This document shows, in pieces, positions 26,559-36,611 of a stretch of DNA of 64,000 bases. Both the position numbers and the translations under genes were made by a program. Source of the stretch: Gemmatimonadales bacterium (GTDB taxonomy: Bacteria > Gemmatimonadota > Gemmatimonadetes > Gemmatimonadales > GWC2-71-9); NCBI GenBank assembly GCA_036279355.1, contig DASUJH010000051.1:62001-126000 (forward strand), in the 5' to 3' direction. Below the pieces are notes generated by a model. It saw nothing but the letters and a program-made list of their open reading frames with translations, was not told the origin of the DNA and did no database searches. Each line of letters starts with the position of its first letter. The stretch's first letter is position 1.

Positions 26559-26873
26559 ATGGCGACGGCAACGAAGACCAAGAAGGACCTCAAGATCGTT
26601 CCCCTGGAGGACCGGGTAGTCATTTCCCCCACCGAGGAGACCGAGGCCATGCGGGGCGGCCTGTACATCCCGGACACCGCCAAGGAGAAGCCGACTCAGG
26701 GCCGGGTCATCGCTGTGGGGCCGGGCCGCTACGAGAAGGGTGCGCGGGTGCCGATGGAGGTCAAGGTCGGCGACGAGGTCATCTACGGCAAGTACAGCGG
26801 CACCAACTACACCCATGAGGGCGAAGAGTACGTCATCATCAAGGCGGCCGATGTGCTGGCCAAGCTGAGCTGA
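26559..26873 (+). CDS. groES: Co-chaperonin GroES
   Basis: 104 aa, slightly long because of an N-terminal MATATKTKKDLK. The core LKIVPLEDRVVISPTEETEAMRGGLYIPDTAKEKPTQGRVIAVGPG contains the mobile loop. It forms the heptameric lid of GroEL. ATG 26559 has GGAGG 6 nt upstream. It is first in a two-gene operon under a promoter with CIRCE. Confidence 0.97.
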   Translation: MATATKTKKDLKIVPLEDRVVISPTEETEAMRGGLYIPDTAKEKPTQGRVIAVGPGRYEKGARVPMEVKVGDEVIYGKYSGTNYTHEGEEYVIIKAADVLAKLS

Positions 26874-26927
26874 GCCGGCGTTCGCCTCCACCAACTTTCT
26901 GCGCAGCACCTACCTAAGGAGATCTGA

Positions 26928-28562
<1,635 letters not shown>

Positions 28563-28588
28563 GCCCGGCTTTCCGCACCGTTCAGACG

Positions 28589-28625
28589 CGACGCCCCGGC
28601 CGAGATCGGCCGGGGCGTCGTGTTT
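28589..28625 (+). terminator. Terminator of groES-groEL
   Basis: Perfect 14-bp stem (28589-28602 with 28607-28620), loop AGAT, followed by the short T-rich tail TGTTT. Confidence 0.75.
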
Positions 28626-28673
28626 CGCTCCGGTTTTCCGTTCTCTAAGTGAGGCACAACAACGAGGACGGAC

Positions 28674-29894
28674 ATGCGACGGTTTTCGCTCGGTTCCGGC
28701 ACGGCGTTGGCCGTGCTCCTGTTGGTCGCAGTTTCGGCCGCCGCGCCAGCGGCCGCGCAGACGCCTTTGCTGGAGCTGCAACGCAGCGATTCCACCGATG
28801 TGCTCCATGTGAACGACGACGGCGGGTTCTCCGCGGCGGGCGCAGTCGGTGCGGGCGCAATTCCGGCGAGCGGCCGGGGCACCCGGTTCATGTGGTATCC
28901 CGGAAAGGCGGTGCTCCGCGTCGGGAGCGTGGATGGCTCGCAGTGGGACGATGCCAACGTCGGCCGGTTCTCGTTTGCGTTCGGTGACCGAACCGTTGCC
29001 AGCGGCGAGCATTCGCTGGCCCTTGGCAACTTTTCATCGGCCAAGGGCGATGGTTCCATCGCGTTGAACCAGGCGGTAGCAAGCGGGGTCAATGCTGTTG
29101 CAATCGGCCCCGGCACTGCCGCGAGTGGGCTGAGTTCTATGGCGCTTGGCCTTCAGTCCGTTGCGAGCGCGGAGCTCGCCATCGCAATGGGTCTTCGCAC
29201 GGTCGCGAGCGGCCAGCGCGCGGTGGCGATTGGGAGCGATACCAAGGCGAGCGAGTTTGCGGCCACGGCGACCGGCAACAACACGACGGCGAGTGGACAG
29301 TTTTCCACGGCGATGGGCACCGGATCGAGGGCCATGGGCGCCGGGTCAGTCGCAATGGGCACGAAGGCGACAGCCGTTGGAGATGGCAGTTTCGCCTTCG
29401 CCGATGGGTCCGGTAAGGGCGTGAGCGCGGAGAACGCCAATCAGTTCGTGGTGCGCGCCAGCGGCGGCTACGTCTTCTATTCCTCCACCGATCAGACTCG
29501 CGGCTGCTTCATCCCGCCCGGCGAGAGCATCTCGTGCGCGTCGAGCCGGCTGGTAAAGGAACGCTTCGAGCCGCTCGACGCGGACACGGTGCTGGCCAAG
29601 GTGGCGCGGCTGCCCATCCAGGCCTGGAGCTATCGTGGCAACAAGGCTCGGCACGTGGGCCCGGTCGCCGAGGACTTCTACGCGGCCTTTGGCCTCGGTA
29701 CGGGACCGCGCACGGTTTCATTCATAGACACCGGCGGAATCAGCCTCGTCGCAGTTCAGGTGCTCGAGCGGCGCACGGCCGCGCTGCGTTCTGAGAATGC
29801 CGCGCTCCGCGCGGAGCTCGATTCGTTGCGTGAGGCGGTGCGAGCGCTGGCCGCGGCCCAGGCCGCGTCCCGCCGGGCCGAGCCGCACCAATGA
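28674..29894 (+). CDS. Secreted YadA-head repeat protein with peptidase S74 chaperone domain
   Basis: 406 aa. The signal peptide is cleaved near AAAQ (29). Residues 109-248 are ten 14-residue YadA-head-type repeats (ASGxxSxAxG pattern). Residues 288-375 resemble the intramolecular chaperone of the S74 family: SSRLVKERFEPL carries a Ser/Lys pair S290/K295, then WSYRGN and HVGPVAEDF. The end (360-398) is a coiled coil. This predicts a trimeric exported fibre that clips itself. No outer-membrane anchor domain is present. It is followed on ATGA by an Ig-like lipoprotein. Confidence 0.82.
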   Translation: MRRFSLGSGTALAVLLLVAVSAAAPAAAQTPLLELQRSDSTDVLHVNDDGGFSAAGAVGAGAIPASGRGTRFMWYPGKAVLRVGSVDGSQWDDANVGRFSFAFGDRTVASGEHSLALGNFSSAKGDGSIALNQAVASGVNAVAIGPGTAASGLSSMALGLQSVASAELAIAMGLRTVASGQRAVAIGSDTKASEFAATATGNNTTASGQFSTAMGTGSRAMGAGSVAMGTKATAVGDGSFAFADGSGKGVSAENANQFVVRASGGYVFYSSTDQTRGCFIPPGESISCASSRLVKERFEPLDADTVLAKVARLPIQAWSYRGNKARHVGPVAEDFYAAFGLGTGPRTVSFIDTGGISLVAVQVLERRTAALRSENAALRAELDSLREAVRALAAAQAASRRAEPHQ

Positions 29895-30490
29895 TACGGA
29901 TACGAGTGCGTTCGGCGGGGCGCCTCGCACTGGCAGCCGCACTCGCGACCGGGTGTGGGGGTGGCGCCGGTAGCGACGTGACAGGCCCACCGGACGCACG
30001 GCCGGTCGCGCACGTTGAAATCACCCCTGCTTCGGCAACGGTCGCCGTAGGCCGGACGCTCCAGCTCGAGGCGGTGACCAAGGCGAGCGATGGGAGCACG
30101 CTCGACGGCCGCGCCGTCGCTTGGGTGACGAGCAATGGCAGCGTGGCGGGGGTGGACCGCACCGGCAACGTCACGGGAGTCGCCGTGGGGACGGCGCACG
30201 TCACGGCCACGAGCGAAAAGGTGAGCGCAACCGCCGCCGTGACCGTCACCGCGACGGCGGCCGAGCACGTGTTGCGAACCTGGGTCGGTGGCGCGGCGGG
30301 CGGGCCGGCGAACTGGTCGCTTGCGGCGAATTGGAAACCCGCGGGTGTTCCGGGCGCGCTCGACACTGCTTTGGTGGCGGCGACGTCCGCACCGGCGGAA
30401 TTGAGCGAGGACGTGCAGGTCGCCCGGCTGATCGTGGCCGGCGGCACGCTGCGCGATGCCGGTCACATACTGCTCGTGAAGCAGCCCTGA
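29891..30490 (+). CDS. Lipoprotein with BIG2 (Ig-like) domain
   Basis: 199 aa. The signal peptide ends in a lipobox-like LATGC (C22). Residues 40-118 are a bacterial Ig-like BIG2 domain (VEITPASATVAVGRTLQLEAVTKASDG, GVAVGTAHVTATSE). The remaining about 75 residues (WVGGAAGGPANWSLAANWKPAGVPGALDTALV) look like a beta-helix or autotransporter-type repeat start. It overlaps the previous stop as ATGA, so the two surface proteins are probably co-expressed. Confidence 0.78.
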   Translation: MIRIRVRSAGRLALAAALATGCGGGAGSDVTGPPDARPVAHVEITPASATVAVGRTLQLEAVTKASDGSTLDGRAVAWVTSNGSVAGVDRTGNVTGVAVGTAHVTATSEKVSATAAVTVTATAAEHVLRTWVGGAAGGPANWSLAANWKPAGVPGALDTALVAATSAPAELSEDVQVARLIVAGGTLRDAGHILLVKQP

Positions 30491-30532
30491 GCGCTGGGTC
30501 GGCGCCGCGGGCCGTAGTGTCGCCGGTGCCGC

Positions 30533-31102
30533 TCAGGTCGGCGGCTGGGCGGCCTCGATTGGCGCGAAGAGTGTCTCGAGCGTGAGAGTGAAAACGGTGG
30601 CCGCCCCGGCGGGCCGCCAGGTGAGCGCGTCGCGCTCGATCCGCGGGAAGCGGTCCTCGGGCGTCCACACCTCCACCTGCCGCGCATCGCCGTCCACCAG
30701 CCAGAGGCAGGGCACGCCGGCCTCCTGGTAGCGCCGGCGTTTGAGGAAGCGGTCGGCGCGTGCGGTGGACGGGCTCAGCACCTCGGCCACGAGCAGGAGC
30801 GTCCGCATCCGGGTCCAATCGAAAGTCGCGGCTTCGCCGATCGGCACGACGAATACGTCAGGCTGCACCAGCACGTCGGGCCCCCACGAAATGTCGGCCG
30901 GCGCCATCATCACGTGGCCGATGCGCTCGGTCTCGAGGTATCGGTGGATCGCCATGGCCAACCGGAACGCGAGCTCCTGGTGCCAGGCCCGCGGTGCCGG
31001 GCTCACCAGGAGTTCCCCGTATACTACCTCGTAGCGATTGCCGTCGTCCGGCAGCGCCCGGACCATGTCGGCGGTGTAGTAAAGGGGGGCGGGCATGCCC
31101 AT
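30533..31102 (-). CDS. Uma2-family (DUF820) putative endonuclease
   Basis: 189 aa. The PD-(D/E)XK-like pattern of the family is visible: YEVVYGELLVSPAP, PDVFVVP (D82), LVAEVLSPSTARADRFLKRRRYQEAGVPCLWLVD (E107, K121). The physiological role of Uma2 proteins is unknown, although many copies are common in cyanobacteria and other phyla. The start is ATG 31102; ATG 31096 is an alternative. No partner gene is adjacent and no good promoter was seen in 31103-31200. Confidence 0.82.
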   Translation of the reverse strand: MGMPAPLYYTADMVRALPDDGNRYEVVYGELLVSPAPRAWHQELAFRLAMAIHRYLETERIGHVMMAPADISWGPDVLVQPDVFVVPIGEAATFDWTRMRTLLLVAEVLSPSTARADRFLKRRRYQEAGVPCLWLVDGDARQVEVWTPEDRFPRIERDALTWRPAGAATVFTLTLETLFAPIEAAQPPT

Positions 31103-31200
31103 AAGCTGGTCTCGGCGGCGAAGGGGGCGCAAGGCGGCATGCGCCAAGGTGCGCTCGCGTGGTTGCCACTGCAGCACCGGATTCGCGCACGACGGATTGA

Positions 31201-31234
31201 GAAAACGCTCCCGGCAGAAGCCCGGAGCGTTTTC
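31201..31234 (-). terminator. Terminator downstream of the RCC1 lipoprotein locus
   Basis: 11-bp stem (31201-31211 with 31224-31234) whose arms end in AAAA/TTTT, so read on the minus strand it ends GGAGCGTTTTC. It could work on both strands. It lies 30 nt past the last codon of the remnant ending at 31264. Confidence 0.65.
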
Positions 31235-31597
31235 TTGCGTCAGGACGGTGACGGGCGCGCAGCTCACGGGCAGGCGCCGTTCACCAGGTGATCCGCCGCA
31301 AATTGGCTCTTGAACCCATCCTGGAACGACACGTTCAGGTTCTGGGCGATCGGGTCCAGCTGGACGATGCTGTATGTCGCGGTACCGCCGCCGAGCAGGG
31401 TCTGCACGACGTCGAGGAAGTCCCGCACTTTGAGGCCGTTGAGCTCCGGCAGGTCGGTGAAGCCGCACATCCGGTAGTCGCCGCACGGGTGCGGGAGACG
31501 AGCGGAGTCACCGGGTCCAAGGACGGGGAGGGGTTCCCGAGATCAAAATCGCCCTCGAAGAATGTCTCGCCGAAGTCCACATTGAGCTTCAAGGCTG

Positions 31598-32740
31598 TCA
31601 CGTTGCCGCCGAATACCCCCGACGGGGTCGCCGTTGGGTCGCCCTGATCGGTAAGGAGTGGTGCGGGCGCCCCGCACGCCGGGAGATAGCCAAGGACGTC
31701 CGAAGCAGCCAAGAAGCGAATGCTGAGGCCAGAAGACCCGGGGATGCCAACTTCGAGGAGTCCGAAGCGTTCGAGATGCCCCTGAGACCTTGCGAAAGGC
31801 TCACCGGCACGACGCCAGGAGTGTCGAACGAAGTCCCGTTGCCGAGCTGGCCCCGGTCGTTCCTGCCCGAGCACCAGGTACCGCGCGCGCTTGCACCGCA
31901 AACGTGCCCGGCGCCTGCGCTGATTGCGCTGGCGGTGAAGCCGCTCCGCACCGTCGGCGGGTTCTGGTCCCAACAAATCACCTGGTCGCCACCTTTGACC
32001 ACGCCGCAACTGAAATCGCTGCCGCTGGCGATCGCGCTCAACGCGTAGTCGCCCGACACGGCGACCGGGCTCGTGGTCGCGGCACTTCCGTTGCCGAGGG
32101 CGCCCGCGCCCCAGCAGAGCGCCCGGCCCGCCTTGGTGAGCCCGCAGGTATGCTTGGCGCCGGTGCTGATCGCTGTAAAGGCGTGGCCGCCCTCGACCGC
32201 GGCCGGCGTCCGGCGTTCGGTGGTGCTACCATCGCCGACTTGCCCCGCGTCGTTGTTGCCCCAGCACAGCGCCTGAGCGGATTGGGTGATGCCGCAGGTG
32301 TGACTCCCTCCGTCCCCGTTCGCCGCCGGCGGCGGGAACGTCGCGCTCACGCTCACGGACGTGAACGCATTGCCGCCCGAGACCGCGACCGGCACGATGC
32401 TGGCCGTCGTCGTCCCGTTCCCCGCATGACCGCGCGTGTTCCGTCCCCAGCAGGCGATTCGGCCATCCTGGAGCACGCCGCAAGTGAGAAACGCGCCGGC
32501 GCTCACGCTCTGAAAGCGCAGCCCGCCGAGCACCGGCACAGGTGTGGTCCGGTCGTGCAGCGTGCCGTCACCCAACTTGCCGAACGTGTTGGCTCCCCAG
32601 CAGAACGCCCTGCCACTCTTGTCCACCCCGCAGGTATGGTCGAGACTGGCGCTCACCGATGCCAGGGCAAAGCCGGTCACCGCGCTCGACTTCACCGCGC
32701 TCGGACCGGACTCCGGCCCGGGGGGGGGCGCCGGCATCAT
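31598..32740 (-). CDS. RCC1-repeat domain open frame (part of the broken lipoprotein gene)
   Basis: 380 codons open. Six RCC1-like repeats of the HTCGVxxxGxAxCWGxN...GQLGNGT type form most of a beta-propeller. The fifth repeat (SDFSCGVVKGGDQVICWDQN) is degenerate. From about residue 325 the sequence becomes Arg-rich and non-protein-like, consistent with a frame loss. The formal start ATG 32740 lies next to the homopolymer, has no signal peptide and is probably not the natural start. In secreted bacterial proteins such propellers are thought to mediate binding; the ligand is unknown. Confidence 0.6.
   Translation of the reverse strand: MMPAPPPGPESGPSAVKSSAVTGFALASVSASLDHTCGVDKSGRAFCWGANTFGKLGDGTLHDRTTPVPVLGGLRFQSVSAGAFLTCGVLQDGRIACWGRNTRGHAGNGTTTASIVPVAVSGGNAFTSVSVSATFPPPAANGDGGSHTCGITQSAQALCWGNNDAGQVGDGSTTERRTPAAVEGGHAFTAISTGAKHTCGLTKAGRALCWGAGALGNGSAATTSPVAVSGDYALSAIASGSDFSCGVVKGGDQVICWDQNPPTVRSGFTASAISAGAGHVCGASARGTWCSGRNDRGQLGNGTSFDTPGVVPVSLSQGLRGISNASDSSKLASPGLLASAFASWLLRTSLAISRRAGRPHHSLPIRATQRRPRRGYSAAT
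32720..32728 (+). repeat. Homopolymer of nine G (C on the coding strand)
   Basis: Located just after the lipobox of the RCC1 lipoprotein. With nine bases the signal peptide and the RCC1 frame do not join; eight (or eleven) would join them. Confidence 0.9.
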
Positions 32741-33046
32741 GGCAACCGGAGAGGGCCAGCAGCAGCGTCAGGGCGCTCGAGATGGCGGCGAGATTCCAGC
32801 GGGTGCGGATGCTGGTGCTGACCAACGGCGCGGTTCGGGCGCGCGGGTCGGCGGTGCGAATGCTCGGCATGGGCCGGCTCCGAGAAGTTGGGGGTCGCTG
32901 AAGACGGCGGTGGCGTCGCATGCATGCCTCGCGAGCGTGGGAGCATCTGGATATACGCGGAACCCCGACGGCACGACACGCATGGCGCGGCACGGATCGC
33001 GCTCCTTGCGCGCCGGACCAGCACGGCTGAGGCGTTGCCGGCCGCT

Positions 33047-33075
33047 TTGACCTGCCGCGCCCCGGCGCACATATT
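33047..33075 (+). promoter_or_regulatory. Promoter of the sigma factor-kinase pair
   Basis: TTGACC (33047-33052), 17-nt spacer, CATATT (33070-33075). Predicted transcription start is near 33082, 37 nt before the sigma gene. The -10 is identical to that of groES. Confidence 0.55.
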
Positions 33076-33118
33076 CTGCTCGACCACGCCTCACCACACC
33101 CGAGCCCCGGCGAGGACG

Positions 33119-33694
33119 ATGTCGCTGGACGCGCCCATCGGCGAGCTCGTGCGTACCGCAGACTCCGGGAACCCGGAGGCGGTGCGCACGCTGTTCGCGG
33201 AGCTCTATCGCGAGCTGCATGCGATCGCCGCGCGCGAGCTGCGCCGCGCGAACCCCGCCGCGACGCTCAGCACGACCACGCTGCTCCACGAGGCGTTCCT
33301 CAGGCTCTCGGCCCGGGACGATCTCCGCTTCACGAGCCAAGCGCACTTTCTCGCCTACGCCTGCACGTCCATGCGGCGCCTCCTGATCGACTTTGCGCGC
33401 TGCCGTCGCGCGCAGAAGCGGGGCGGTGAATTCGTCATCACGACCCTGCCGCCCGATGCCGGTGCCGCAGCGGACGCGGACGCATTCGCGGGCGATCGTC
33501 TCGATCAGCTCAACGAGGCGCTCGACAGCCTGGCCGAAGTGGAGCCGGTGTTGGCGCAGCTCGTCGACCTCCACGTCTTCTGCGGCGTGTCGCTGGTGGA
33601 AGCCGCCGCGCTGCGTGGGGTGACCGATCGGACCGTGCAGCGGGACTGGCAGAAGGCGAGATTGCTGCTGCATGCCGTGCTCGGCCGCGCCTGA
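33119..33694 (+). CDS. ECF-type RNA polymerase sigma factor, kinase-linked group
   Basis: 191 aa. Region 2 is recognisable in LFAELYRELHAIAARELRRANPAATLSTTTLLHEAFLRLS and FLAYACTSMRRLLIDFARCRRAQKRGG. Region 4 is VEAAALRGVTDRTVQRDWQKARLLL. The LSTTTLLHEAFLRL block resembles the sigma subgroup found next to Ser/Thr kinases in Planctomycetes, Acidobacteria and Gemmatimonadota. No anti-sigma factor is present. ATG 33119 has GAGG upstream. The kinase gene starts 17 nt after its stop. Confidence 0.9.
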   Translation: MSLDAPIGELVRTADSGNPEAVRTLFAELYRELHAIAARELRRANPAATLSTTTLLHEAFLRLSARDDLRFTSQAHFLAYACTSMRRLLIDFARCRRAQKRGGEFVITTLPPDAGAAADADAFAGDRLDQLNEALDSLAEVEPVLAQLVDLHVFCGVSLVEAAALRGVTDRTVQRDWQKARLLLHAVLGRA

Positions 33695-33711
33695 GCGCCG
33701 TCTCACTCACC

Positions 33712-36489
33712 ATGCAACCCGACACCCGAGCCACGACACGAGATCTCCTCCGGCGGATCTCGCCGTTGCTCGACGACGTCCTCGCACTCGAGCCGGACCA
33801 ACGGGCGGGATGGCTGGACCGGCTTCGGTCCGAAGAGCCGGAGCTGGCGGGCAGGTTGGAGTCGCTGCTCGGCTGCCAGCATGGCGCCGAGACCGGTCTT
33901 TTCGTTGGCGCCGGCCTTTGGACCGAATTGCTCGGCCCCACCCCGGGCGCGGGCCGGCGCGTGGGCGCCTACACGCTCGAGCGCCCACTCGGGCAGGGCG
34001 GGATGGGCACGGTGTGGCTCGGACAGCGGAGTGACGGCCGCTTTGATGGCGCGGCGGCGATCAAGTTTCTGAACTTTCCGTTGCTGAGCCCGACCGGGCG
34101 CGAGCGCTTCCGGCGGGAGGGGACGCTTCTCGCGCGGCTCACGCACCCCGGCATCGCGCGCCTCATCGATGCCGGGGTGAGCGATGACGACCAGCCGTTT
34201 CTCGTGCTCGAATACATCGACGGCCGACACCTCGAGCGCTACTGCGACGAGGAGCACCTGCCGCCGGATCGCCGGCTTCGTCTGTTCCTGGAGGTGCTCG
34301 GCGCGGTGGAGCATGCGCACGCCAATCTGATCATCCACCGCGACCTCAAGCCGTCGAACATCCTGGTCACGCGCGAAGGCCGGACGAAGCTGCTTGATTT
34401 CGGCATCGCCAAACTGCTCAATAGCGAGGGGGAGGCGGCAGGGCACGCCACGCGCAGCGAATCCGGCACCCGGGCGCTCACGCCGGAGTACGCGGCCCCC
34501 GAGCAGGTGGCGGGTGGACCGGTGACGGTCGCGACCGACATCTACGCGCTCGGCGTCGTGCTCTACGTTTTACTCGCGGGCCGCCATCCCACCGGCGCGG
34601 GCTGCCGCTCGGCGGCCGAGCACCTGCGCGCGATCGCCGATACCGAACCGCCGCGCTTGAGTGCGGCCGTCCCCCACCGGCTCGGCCGGCTCTATGCCGG
34701 CGATCTCGACAACATCGTGGCCAGGGCGCTCAAGAAGCGGCCGGAAGAGCGCTACGCCTCAGTGGGAGCGTTCGCGGGCGACATCCGCCGCTATCTAAAC
34801 CACGAAACGGTGAGTGCCCGCCCGGATTCGCTGCACTATCGGGCGGCGAAATTCGTCCGCCGCAACCGGGTACCGGTTGTGCTCGCGGCGCTCGTGGCGC
34901 TAGCGCTCGCGGGCGGCGTGGCCGGCACCGTCGTGCAGGCGCGCCGCGCCGTGCGCTACGCGGCGCGCGCGGGCAGGGCGGCGACGGCGGCGGTGGACCA
35001 GCGGAACTTCGCGCTGCGCCAGCTCTCGCGCGCCGAGGCGATCAACGAGCTGAACGCGTTCGTGCTTGCCGATGCGGCGCCCTCCGGCAAGCCGTTCATG
35101 GTCGGCGATCTGCTGGCGCGGGCTGACAGCATCGTGGATCGGGAGCGCGCCGAGACGGACGGGAACCGTGTCGAGATGCTAGTCGCGATCGGACGCCAAT
35201 ACTCCGAGCTGGAGGAGCAGGAGACCGCGCGCACGGTACTCCAGCGCGCCTATGATCTCTCGATCGGCTTGCACGAGCGCCTGCCCCGCGCGCGGGCGGC
35301 CTGCGCCTTGGGCGCGGAGCTGGGCCGGTCCGGCGAGGCCGCATCGGGGGAGCGGCTGGTGCGCGAAGGGCTGGCGCAGCTTCCGGACGAGCCGCAATAC
35401 GCGACGGGGCGCGTCTTCTGCCTGCTGCTGGGAAGTATGATCGCGCGCGAGGCGGGCCACGCCGAGAGCGGCGTTCAACGCGCGGATTCCGCGTGGCAAC
35501 TGGTCGCCCGGATGCCGTTGCCGCCGGCCGTGCTCACGCTGCACGCGCTGATCGACCGGGCCGAATCTTACCGCGTCGCCAACCAGGACCGAGCCGCCGA
35601 ATCGGCGTTCCAGCGCGCGTTCGCGCAGCTCAAGGCGCTGGGCCGCGAGAACACGCAGACGGCGGGCACACTCCTCAACGACTGGGCGCTCACGCTCTAC
35701 GACATGGGCCGCCCGCGCGAGGCGGAGCAGCTCTTCCGGCGGGCCATCCGGATCGCGAGCCCCGACGGCCGCGACAGCCTCGTGTCGCCGATGTTGCTCA
35801 CCAATCTCGCCCGGGCGCTCATGGTGCTCGACCGGCGTCCCGAGGCCATCACCTACGCGCGGAATGCCTACGCCCGGAGCCGCAAGGCGGGCGACGGGAT
35901 CGTCACCAACCAATCGCTGCTGCTGCTGCACGAGCTGTATCGCGATACGGGCAACCTGGCCGGCGCGGAGCGGACGCTCGCGGAGGTGGAGCCGCGGCTG
36001 CGCAAGGCGCTGCCGGCCGGCCATTACGTTTTCGCGGTGCTCGTCTCGCACCGCGCGATGCTGGCCCTGGCGCGCGGCAATCTGGACTCCGCGCTGGTGC
36101 TGTCGGATCGGGCAATCGCGATGGCGGACAGCACGGAGGGCGCTGTTTTCGCGTTGCTGCTGCGGCGCCGGGCGGACATCGACGTTCGGCTCCGTCGCGA
36201 CGTGGCGGCGCTCGACGACATCCGCCGGGCGATCGAGCTCACGAAGGCGCGGATCGAGCCCCGCACGCCGTCGGACGTGCTGGGCGTCGAGTATGTCATT
36301 CTCGGTCGCGCGCTCTTAGCGGCAGGCCGGCGCGGTGGGGCGGCCGTGGCCTTCGATTCGGCGCAGAGTCACCTGCAGCGGACCCTCGGTCCCGACCACC
36401 CGAAGACCCGCGAGGCCGCCAAGCTTGCCGCCGGCGCTCGCGGCGCCGATGCGCATCCGCACACTGCGGACTCGTCGCGCAAGCGTTGA
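33712..36489 (+). CDS. Membrane Ser/Thr protein kinase with extracytoplasmic TPR region
   Basis: 925 aa. The kinase domain (84-370) has GQGGMG (94-99), K118, HRD (209-211), DFG (229-231) and APE (262-264), so it should be active. A single helix is at 387-409. The large C-terminal part (about 420-910) is helical with TPR-like repeats (FQRAFAQLKALGRENTQTAGTLLNDWALTLYDMGRPREAEQLFRRA) and would face outwards. The partner is probably the sigma factor next to it, as in other genomes where kinase and sigma pair. Confidence 0.9.
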   Translation: MQPDTRATTRDLLRRISPLLDDVLALEPDQRAGWLDRLRSEEPELAGRLESLLGCQHGAETGLFVGAGLWTELLGPTPGAGRRVGAYTLERPLGQGGMGTVWLGQRSDGRFDGAAAIKFLNFPLLSPTGRERFRREGTLLARLTHPGIARLIDAGVSDDDQPFLVLEYIDGRHLERYCDEEHLPPDRRLRLFLEVLGAVEHAHANLIIHRDLKPSNILVTREGRTKLLDFGIAKLLNSEGEAAGHATRSESGTRALTPEYAAPEQVAGGPVTVATDIYALGVVLYVLLAGRHPTGAGCRSAAEHLRAIADTEPPRLSAAVPHRLGRLYAGDLDNIVARALKKRPEERYASVGAFAGDIRRYLNHETVSARPDSLHYRAAKFVRRNRVPVVLAALVALALAGGVAGTVVQARRAVRYAARAGRAATAAVDQRNFALRQLSRAEAINELNAFVLADAAPSGKPFMVGDLLARADSIVDRERAETDGNRVEMLVAIGRQYSELEEQETARTVLQRAYDLSIGLHERLPRARAACALGAELGRSGEAASGERLVREGLAQLPDEPQYATGRVFCLLLGSMIAREAGHAESGVQRADSAWQLVARMPLPPAVLTLHALIDRAESYRVANQDRAAESAFQRAFAQLKALGRENTQTAGTLLNDWALTLYDMGRPREAEQLFRRAIRIASPDGRDSLVSPMLLTNLARALMVLDRRPEAITYARNAYARSRKAGDGIVTNQSLLLLHELYRDTGNLAGAERTLAEVEPRLRKALPAGHYVFAVLVSHRAMLALARGNLDSALVLSDRAIAMADSTEGAVFALLLRRRADIDVRLRRDVAALDDIRRAIELTKARIEPRTPSDVLGVEYVILGRALLAAGRRGGAAVAFDSAQSHLQRTLGPDHPKTREAAKLAAGARGADAHPHTADSSRKR

Positions 36490-36611
36490 CGTACGTCCGC
36501 GCCGGGCACCAGCTCGCCGCTGCTCCTCGGAATGCGACGTCCGGATAAATTGGTGCAAGGATTCGACGAACGCCGTCGAGTTGCGGCCGGAGCCCGATGT
36601 CGAGGACACGC

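Larger units (their letters stand above)
31264..32870 (-). pseudogene. RCC1-repeat lipoprotein, broken into three or more frames
   Basis: Reading leftwards: MPSIRTADPRARTAPLV (ATG 32870, GGAG 7 nt upstream) leads to a perfect lipobox LALSGC, then the frame is lost at a 9-base homopolymer (32720-32728). The RCC1 repeats continue one frame over. Near 31750-31775 coherent sequence moves to another frame (GLLEVGIPGSSG, then TDQGDPTATPSGVFGGNV), and near 31480-31505 to a third (CGDYRMCGFTDLPELNG, ending in LVNGACP and a stop at 31264). A terminator follows. Whether the last module was originally fused to the RCC1 part is uncertain. Confidence 0.65.

Noticed and set aside
30491-30532. Terminator between the BIG2 lipoprotein and Uma2 genes
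   Set aside because: Only GC-rich partial complementarity without a clear stem or T-run.
30533-31102. Uma2-family protein as part of a defence system
   Set aside because: Uma2 proteins are common singletons and no nuclease, methylase, toxin or other defence gene lies nearby.
32871-33046. Promoter for the RCC1 lipoprotein on the minus strand
   Set aside because: A -10-like TATATC (minus, 32955-32950) exists but no matching -35 at 16-18 nt.
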